Source: an uncultured Selenomonadaceae bacterium
GTDB taxonomy: Bacteria; Bacillota; Negativicutes; Selenomonadales; Selenomonadaceae
Assembly: GCA_905233325.1 (NCBI GenBank)
Contig: CAJODU010000050.1
Coordinates: forward strand, 1-9,692
DNA: 9,692 nucleotides
Reading direction: 5' to 3'
This document shows positions 5,760 to 9,692 of the stretch, in pieces. A program made the position numbers and the translations under genes. Positions within the stretch are counted from its first letter, which is position 1. Each line of letters opens with the position of its first letter. The notes under the pieces were generated by a model. The model saw only the letters and a list, made by a program, of their open reading frames with translations, ran no database searches and was not told the origin of the DNA.

Positions 5760-5772
5760 AAAAATATTAAAA
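5757..5772. repeat. 16-base direct repeat, copy 2
   Basis: This is an exact match to 4376-4391. It lies just after cbiJ and overlaps the distal edge of the sigma-H-like -35 element. Together the copies bracket the spoVS-PHP block in direct orientation. Confidence 0.5.
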
Positions 5773-5776
5773 TTTT

Positions 5777-6565
5777 CTAATTAATCTTAATTTTTTTTGC
5801 AATAAGATTTACGAATTCTAACACGTCTTTAAATGTTGAAACGACATTATCATAATGAATTGCAGGGCGATCTATCAACACAACAGGCAGCTTTAACTTC
5901 TCAGCAGCAGTCAACTTCGTATCAACTCCGCCAATCTGCCCGCTGTCTTTGCTGACAATGACATCTGCCTTGTATTGCTTAAACAGTTCAATATTCAATT
6001 CAGTGGAGAAAGGTCCCTGCATTGCAATAATATTTTTGGGAGTGAGACCGAGATTTTCACACTCAGCAAGGACTTCTGCGGTTGGCAGGACACGCACAAT
6101 TATATTATAATCTCTAAGTGCAAGAGACGCAACAAAAATCTTCAGACTGCGCGACCCTGTCGTCAAGAAGATATTTTTGCCATTTTTTCCGAGTTCAGCC
6201 GCTTTGATTGCCGCTGCCTCATAACTGTCAACGTGAAAAATTTTTTCGTAAGAGAGCGGTATAGATCCCCTCTCATAACGAATATATGGCACTCTGATCC
6301 TTCGACAAGCTGCCATGGCATTTTGTGAGACGTTGACGGCATAAGGGTGACTGGCATCAACTAAAACCTCAACATCACCCGTTGAAAGAAGATCGACCAA
6401 TTCCCCTTCGTCAAGTTTTCTGTCAATGACTTTGATTCCTTCATAACGTCCAAGCAGAGCCTTGCCGTAGCTGCTCACAACCGAGACAGTGACTTCAAAA
6501 CCGCTATTCAGCAGAAAACCGGCAAGTTCACGCCCATCTTCAGTACCTGCAATTACAAATATCAT
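5777..6565 (-). CDS. cbiJ: Cobalt-precorrin-6A reductase CbiJ
   Basis: This is a 262-aa enzyme of the CobK/CbiJ family. It reduces (cobalt-)precorrin-6A to the dihydro form with NADPH or NADH during corrin-ring synthesis. Visible family motifs in order are GTEDGRELA (7-15), DASHPYA (70-76), YIRYERG (94-100), LTTGSRSL (134-141), AMQGPF (181-186), SKDSG (205-209), and IDRP (231-234). The start is the ATG at 6565, which begins exactly at the conserved first strand (MIFVIAGTEDG). A TTG at 6601 would add 12 residues overlapping cbiD and does not look conserved. It follows cbiD by 13 bases, and the likely ribosome site GGAAGG lies inside the end of cbiD, so the pair is one operon. Cytoplasmic. Confidence 0.94.
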   Translation of the reverse strand: MIFVIAGTEDGRELAGFLLNSGFEVTVSVVSSYGKALLGRYEGIKVIDRKLDEGELVDLLSTGDVEVLVDASHPYAVNVSQNAMAACRRIRVPYIRYERGSIPLSYEKIFHVDSYEAAAIKAAELGKNGKNIFLTTGSRSLKIFVASLALRDYNIIVRVLPTAEVLAECENLGLTPKNIIAMQGPFSTELNIELFKQYKADVIVSKDSGQIGGVDTKLTAAEKLKLPVVLIDRPAIHYDNVVSTFKDVLEFVNLIAKKIKIN

Positions 6566-6578
6566 TATTTTACAACTT

Positions 6579-7733
6579 TTACAAAAAATTCCTTCCGTCA
6601 AGATTGTTCGGACTGCATATTATCAAGCCCTTGCTCCAAAATTCTTTCAAAATCTCTTCAGCAAACTTGTCCATACCTAATATATCATTCTCGCGATCAA
6701 TCAGAATTGTGCCGACATAAACTTTACCGAAAATATAACGATAAGCCCTCGTGCTGGCACGCTTGGCGATTTTTTGATAAACTCTTTCAAAGCCGTTTTC
6801 GTCGATTATCCTGATGGCTTCCTCTGTAGTATTTGCATTGAGAATTTGTTTGACTGCCTTGTAGCCGAGCCCTTCAGCCGCAGCACAGGCAGCTATCGTC
6901 TCCAAGCGACAATCAGCTATACGGTTATGAGTGTAGAAAACACCCGCCGCGACTTTCGCCAGCTTGCCGATATGTCCCAGCAGCAAAACATTCTTGACTT
7001 CACGCTCCACTGCCGCCTCAAGCATATAACCAATGAAGTTGCTGGTCTCGACGATAGCCTCTTTTGGAAGTCCGAGCTTGAGGGCAGCAACCTCACCTAT
7101 CTTACCCGGCACGAATATCAAAGAATCATAGCCGGCGTCCATTGCAACGTCAATTTGCGGCACAAGTGACTTTTTGAAAGCCTCTTCTGACATAGGTCTC
7201 AGCACGCCGGTAGTTCCGATGACGGACAGCCCGCCCTCAACACCCAGCACTGGATTAAGCGTCTTCTTGGCAAGCTCAACACCTGCGGGAATAGATATAG
7301 TGACCTCAATACCGACAGGATCAGCGAAAAACTCTTTGATGACGTTGCTGATAAGTTCGCGAGGCTTGGGATTGATAGCAGGTTCACCTACAGGGACGGA
7401 CAAACCGGACTTGGTGACAGTCCCGACTCCTTCACCCGCCCTGAAAATAATCTCCTCACCGGCAATGCGTCTGACCTCAGTGAAAACAGAAGTCCCATTA
7501 GTAATATCGGGATCGTCGCCGGAATCTTTGATAACTTCGACACGAATTGCCTCAGAACCGTTTGATTCAACGAGATTAATGCTATTAATCGGAATGGTTA
7601 AGATTGTGCCGTCAAGGGCAGTGATCTCAACGTTGTTAACCATTTTATTTGAAGTCATAAAGATTAACGCTGCTTTCACACCCGCTGCGGCACAAGCACC
7701 TGTTGTATAGCCGCTCCTTAATATCTTCGCCAT
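6579..7733 (-). CDS. cbiD: Cobalt-precorrin-5B (C1)-methyltransferase CbiD
   Basis: This is a 384-aa enzyme of the anaerobic cobalamin pathway. It methylates C1 of cobalt-precorrin-5B using S-adenosylmethionine, and CbiJ acts on the product. Diagnostic motifs are RSGYTTGACAAAG (6-18), KDSGDDPDIT (69-78), GEGVGTVTKSGL, VGEPAINPKPR, GGLSVIGTTGVLRPMS, and LLGHIGKLAKVAAGVFYTHN in the last third. The start ATG at 7733 has GAGG seven bases upstream; a TTG at 7748 would add only five residues and is rejected. Length fits the family. It has its own promoter (7842-7870) and a hairpin leader, and heads a two-gene operon with cbiJ. CbiD marks the early-cobalt (anaerobic) route. No other cobalamin gene is visible in the window, so the rest must lie elsewhere. 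Confidence 0.97.
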   Translation of the reverse strand: MAKILRSGYTTGACAAAGVKAALIFMTSNKMVNNVEITALDGTILTIPINSINLVESNGSEAIRVEVIKDSGDDPDITNGTSVFTEVRRIAGEEIIFRAGEGVGTVTKSGLSVPVGEPAINPKPRELISNVIKEFFADPVGIEVTISIPAGVELAKKTLNPVLGVEGGLSVIGTTGVLRPMSEEAFKKSLVPQIDVAMDAGYDSLIFVPGKIGEVAALKLGLPKEAIVETSNFIGYMLEAAVEREVKNVLLLGHIGKLAKVAAGVFYTHNRIADCRLETIAACAAAEGLGYKAVKQILNANTTEEAIRIIDENGFERVYQKIAKRASTRAYRYIFGKVYVGTILIDRENDILGMDKFAEEILKEFWSKGLIICSPNNLDGRNFL

Positions 7734-7754
7734 CACATTACCTCGCAAAACTCA

Positions 7755-7802
7755 AAGAGTACCTATTCGCAAGGTTGAATACCAAGCAAAACAGGTACTC
7801 TT
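7755..7802 (-). promoter_or_regulatory. Hairpin in the cbiD leader
   Basis: AAGAGTACCT (7755-7764) and AGGTACTCTT (7793-7802) form a perfect 10-bp stem. Its inner end extends through ATTC/GAAT after an 11-base one-sided bulge. It lies in the roughly 100-base leader between the cbiD promoter and its ribosome site, ending about 20 bases before the start codon. It could be an attenuator, a protein-binding site or a stability element. I see no B12-box or other cobalamin riboswitch core. Confidence 0.55.
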
Positions 7803-7841
7803 CATCTATGTCAACTCAACTACCCATAATATTATATATAC

Positions 7842-7870
7842 ATTTTAGAATATTTTTGCTTATTTGTCAA
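7842..7870 (-). promoter_or_regulatory. Sigma-A promoter of cbiD-cbiJ
   Basis: On the minus strand, TTGACA (7870-7865), a 17-base spacer and TAAAAT (7847-7842) form a near-consensus housekeeping promoter. Transcription would start near 7835, giving a leader of about 100 bases. A 13-base palindrome CAATTA-C-TAATTG (7868-7880) overlaps the upstream edge of the -35 box and could be an operator. Confidence 0.75.
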
Positions 7871-7884
7871 TTACTAATTGTGCA

Positions 7885-9267
7885 TTACCTTTTATAAGCT
7901 GTGATTGGCTTGTAGTGCTTTTTGAAGAACTCTTCGGCAACCTGTGGGAAGAGAGCATAGCTCAAAACATCTTCATCAGTCGGGTTGAGGAATCCCTTAT
8001 TGATAACCTCAGCCTTGAATTGATCGAAAGTCTCAGCCTTTGCATCTTCAACAGAGCAATCCTCAATAATATCACTTTCAGGAATACCAAGAGTCTTAGT
8101 AATGAAATCTCTCTCAATCGGCACAGGAGTGCGACCGAATTTACCGCGGCAGAGATCTTTAAACTCATTCGGCACCATCTTGTAGCGTTCGCCGGTCATG
8201 ACGTTGAAGGTTGCCATTGTGCCGACGATTTGGCTTGAAGGTGTAACGAGCGGCGGATAACCGGCATCTTTACGGACGCGCGGCATCTCGTCGAGGAGGT
8301 CTTGATACTTATCTTCCATACCTGCCTCTTTAAGCTGATTGGCAAGATTGGAGAGCATACCGCCGGGAATTTGGAAGTCAAGGACGTTGACATTGACATC
8401 AAAGTAACCTTTGAGACCGAATTCATTGATAAGCTCCTTTTTGACTTCAAGGAAGTGCTTGGCGATAGGTGTCATGGCCTGACGATCAAGACCGGTGTCA
8501 CGATCAGTACCTTTGAGCATTGCGACGATTGTCTCAGTGCAAGGTTGAGAGGTGTCGCTGGAGAATGGAGAGAGTGCACAGTCAACAATATCAACGCCCG
8601 CCTCAATGGCCTTGAGGTAAGTTGCATGACCGAAACCGCTGGTGCAGTGAGTATGGAGTTCAACAGGAATGTCAAGACCGGCCTTGAGTTTGCGGACGAG
8701 ATCATCAGCAACATAAGGCTCAAGCAGACCGGACATATCCTTAATACAGACGGAGTGGCAGCCCATCTCTTGGAGTTGTTTTGCAAGATCAACGAACATT
8801 TCATTTGTATGGACAGGGCTTATAGTGTAGACGAGACAGCCTTGTACTTCAGGCTTTTCGGGACATTCGAGCGCAGCCTTGATGGCAACTTTGAGATTGC
8901 GAACATCATTGAGGGCGTCAAAGATTCTGAAAACGCCGATACCGTGTGCACTGGCGTGCTGGACGAATTTCTCAACGACATCATTGGAATAATGATTGTA
9001 GCCGAGGAGATTTTGACCGCGCAGGAGCATTTGGATAGGCGTCTTGAGTTTAGCCTTAAGTTTGTCGAGTCTCTCCCAAGGATCCTCATCAAGGAAACGA
9101 AGGCAAGTATCGAAAGTTGCACCGCCCCAAGCCTCAAGGGCTTTGTAACCGATCTTGTCGAGGGACTCAAGCATAGGTTCCATTTGACGGTAGCGCATAC
9201 GAGTTGCACAAAGGGATTGATGACCGTCGCGCAGGACAGTCTCCATAATTTTCACAGGATTCGCCAT
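7885..9267 (-). CDS. Carboxyltransferase subunit (oxaloacetate decarboxylase alpha / pyruvate carboxylase B type), no biotin domain
   Basis: This is a 460-aa protein homologous to OadA, PycB and the transcarboxylase 5S subunit. These enzymes exchange a carboxyl group between biotin and pyruvate/oxaloacetate at a TIM-barrel metal site. Visible residues are LRDGHQ with D14, IKDMSG with K176, and HTH with H205 and H207, the expected metal ligands and carbamylated lysine. The rest matches the conserved PYC/OADA domain (QIPGGMLSNLANQL, SSQIVGTMATFN). It ends at residue 460, about 130 residues short of full OadA; the Pro/Ala linker and biotinyl AMKM domain are absent. It must therefore use a separate biotin carrier. 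The start at 9267 has AAAGGAGAG upstream and a promoter 40 bases further. The longer frame to 9342 starts upstream of the transcription start and is rejected. It is monocistronic here, with cbiD following from its own promoter. Confidence 0.94.
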   Translation of the reverse strand: MANPVKIMETVLRDGHQSLCATRMRYRQMEPMLESLDKIGYKALEAWGGATFDTCLRFLDEDPWERLDKLKAKLKTPIQMLLRGQNLLGYNHYSNDVVEKFVQHASAHGIGVFRIFDALNDVRNLKVAIKAALECPEKPEVQGCLVYTISPVHTNEMFVDLAKQLQEMGCHSVCIKDMSGLLEPYVADDLVRKLKAGLDIPVELHTHCTSGFGHATYLKAIEAGVDIVDCALSPFSSDTSQPCTETIVAMLKGTDRDTGLDRQAMTPIAKHFLEVKKELINEFGLKGYFDVNVNVLDFQIPGGMLSNLANQLKEAGMEDKYQDLLDEMPRVRKDAGYPPLVTPSSQIVGTMATFNVMTGERYKMVPNEFKDLCRGKFGRTPVPIERDFITKTLGIPESDIIEDCSVEDAKAETFDQFKAEVINKGFLNPTDEDVLSYALFPQVAEEFFKKHYKPITAYKR

Positions 9268-9313
9268 TATGTTACACTCTCCTTTAACATAGTCTACGTT
9301 GTTTATATTATAA

Positions 9314-9342
9314 ATTATAATTATTAATGAGGAATTTGTCAA
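9314..9342 (-). promoter_or_regulatory. Consensus sigma-A promoter of the carboxyltransferase
   Basis: On the minus strand TTGACA (9342-9337), exactly 17 bases and TATAAT (9319-9314) make a perfect consensus promoter. Transcription would start near 9307, about 40 bases before the start codon. Such a strong promoter suggests a highly expressed central-metabolism gene. Confidence 0.85.
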
Positions 9343-9422
9343 TCACTATCTTTAGAAATGTTACAAAATTTTGATAAAAAAATAAACCCTAAATTTCTAT
9401 TGGGTATCTTTCTTATCGTTTC

Positions 9423-9474
9423 GTGCCGTAAGCCCCCGCCCTTTAGGGCTGGGGATGTAAGGCACTGTTTTTTT
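9423..9474 (+). other. Long hairpin plus T-run at the TnpB element edge
   Basis: GTGCC (9423-9427) pairs with GGCAC (9461-9465). Inside, CCCCGCCC (9434-9441) pairs with GGGC-T-GGGG (9446-9454) around a TTTA loop, leaving one bulged base. Seven Ts follow (9468-9474). The C-rich/G-rich stem with a TTTA loop is typical of the subterminal hairpins of IS200/IS605-type elements, so this is probably the left end of the insertion. It could also act as an intrinsic terminator that shields tnpB from upstream transcription. Confidence 0.6.
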
Positions 9475-9475
9475 C

Positions 9476-9504
9476 TTGCACTACTTTTGCGATTGTGCTA
9501 CAAT
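9476..9504 (+). promoter_or_regulatory. Promoter of tnpB
   Basis: TTGCAC (9476-9481), a 17-base spacer and TACAAT (9499-9504) form a good sigma-A promoter, with a TG of an extended -10 just before the -10 box. The predicted start near 9511 leaves a very short leader before the ribosome site GAGGTG (9513-9518). Confidence 0.6.
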
Positions 9505-9524
9505 AGTTTTGCGAGGTGAGTGCA

Positions 9525-9692
9525 ATGAAGACCTTCTGTTTTAAGCTCTACAAGTCAGAGCGAAATGACAAACTTCATAAGCAGATAAATGCAGCAGGTT
9601 TGATATACAACCATTGCATTGCCCTTTGCAAGCGATACTACAAGATTTTTCATAAATCGCTAAATCCGAACAGATTGAAAGTACATCTAACC
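9525..9692 (+). CDS. tnpB: TnpB (OrfB, IS200/IS605-type RNA-guided endonuclease), N-terminal fragment
   Basis: Only the first 56 codons are in the window; the frame is open to the edge. The start ATG at 9525 has GAGGTG six bases upstream. The fragment MKTFCFKLYKSERNDKLHKQ, followed by AAGLIYNHCIALCKRYYK, fits the N-terminal region of TnpB/OrfB_IS605 proteins: a short strand, a basic helix, and the YNxxIALCKxYY-type helix. TnpB proteins are RuvC-like nucleases guided by an omega RNA made from the element's right end; here the catalytic RuvC and zinc-finger parts lie beyond the window. No tnpA transposase precedes it, so the element resembles the TnpB-only (IS1341-type) group unless tnpA lies downstream. 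Whether the gene is intact cannot be judged. Confidence 0.85.
   Translation, partial: MKTFCFKLYKSERNDKLHKQINAAGLIYNHCIALCKRYYKIFHKSLNPNRLKVHLT

Larger units (their letters stand above)
9422..9692 (+). mobile_element. IS200/IS605-type element, left part
   Basis: The subterminal hairpin at 9423-9465, the promoter and the tnpB start together indicate the left portion of an IS605-superfamily insertion. These elements have no terminal inverted repeats and make no target duplication, so the exact left boundary cannot be read from one copy. It should lie a few bases before the hairpin. The right end is outside the window. Confidence 0.6.

Noticed and set aside
5777..5830. AT-only stem near the cbiJ end as a terminator
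   Set aside because: The possible pairing involves only A and T with mismatches and is too weak to call.
7174..7710. 178-codon open frame on the + strand
   Set aside because: It is a shadow of cbiD, with a low-complexity Ser/Thr/Pro product and no ribosome site.
7734..7884. Cobalamin or NiCo riboswitch before cbiD
   Set aside because: No B12 box and no conserved riboswitch core could be found in the short leader on either strand.
8302..9327. 341-codon open frame on the + strand
   Set aside because: It is antisense to the carboxyltransferase, whose protein sequence is unmistakable; long shadow frames are common opposite biased coding sequence.
9268..9342. 25-residue N-terminal extension of the carboxyltransferase
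   Set aside because: It would start upstream of the predicted transcription start, and the ATG at 9267 has a proper ribosome site and matches the family's N-terminus.
9372..9410. ACCC/GGGT pairing before the TnpB element as a terminator
   Set aside because: The stem is four base pairs with a 12-base loop and is not followed by a clean T-run.
1..9692. CRISPR array, tRNA or rRNA genes
   Set aside because: No regularly spaced repeats and no tRNA-like cloverleaf or rRNA segments were seen.

Overview
The window looks like chromosome of an anaerobic Firmicute, most likely of the Negativicutes (Selenomonas/Megamonas-like). The basis is an OadA/PycB-type carboxyltransferase without a biotin domain, an anaerobic cobalamin pair cbiD-cbiJ, SpoVS, and a P-loop/Asp23-like protein, with Firmicute-style AGGAGG ribosome sites and TTGACA/TATAAT promoters. 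The taxon is inferred from gene content, not from a marker gene.

Layout. At the left, 1-1225 on the + strand holds a run of very small ORFs. Two (68 and 66 aa) are convincing and joined by a TAATG stop/start overlap. The rest (28, 61 and two overlapping 54-aa frames) are uncertain and lie in a visibly GC-richer stretch with short internal repeats. The interval 1226-1328 separates these from convergent minus-strand genes and holds only inverted repeats.

From 9267 down to 1329 everything runs on the minus strand. In order of transcription: a carboxyltransferase (7885-9267) with its own near-perfect sigma-A promoter; cbiD and cbiJ (7733-5777) with their own promoter and a hairpin leader but no visible cobalamin riboswitch; spoVS (5299-5559) behind a sequence that matches the sigma-H consensus; a PHP phosphoesterase; an AT-rich pair made of an unrecognised methyltransferase-fold-like protein and a GT4 glycosyltransferase, lying in one reading frame and separated by a single amber codon; and a P-loop protein with an Asp23-like C-terminus. 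spoVS through the P-loop gene are tightly spaced and could form one long transcript. At the right edge a + strand TnpB gene starts (9525-9692, cut by the window), with its own promoter and a strong upstream hairpin typical of an IS200/IS605-type element end.

Functionally the window mixes central carbon metabolism, corrin-ring synthesis, a developmental/regulatory small protein, nucleotide or RNA phosphoester hydrolysis and probable glycan modification. The parts most worth a second look are the small-ORF cluster (134-1225), the amber-split glycosyltransferase module (2202-4364), the sigma-H-like promoter and possible alternative start of spoVS, and the TnpB element edge.
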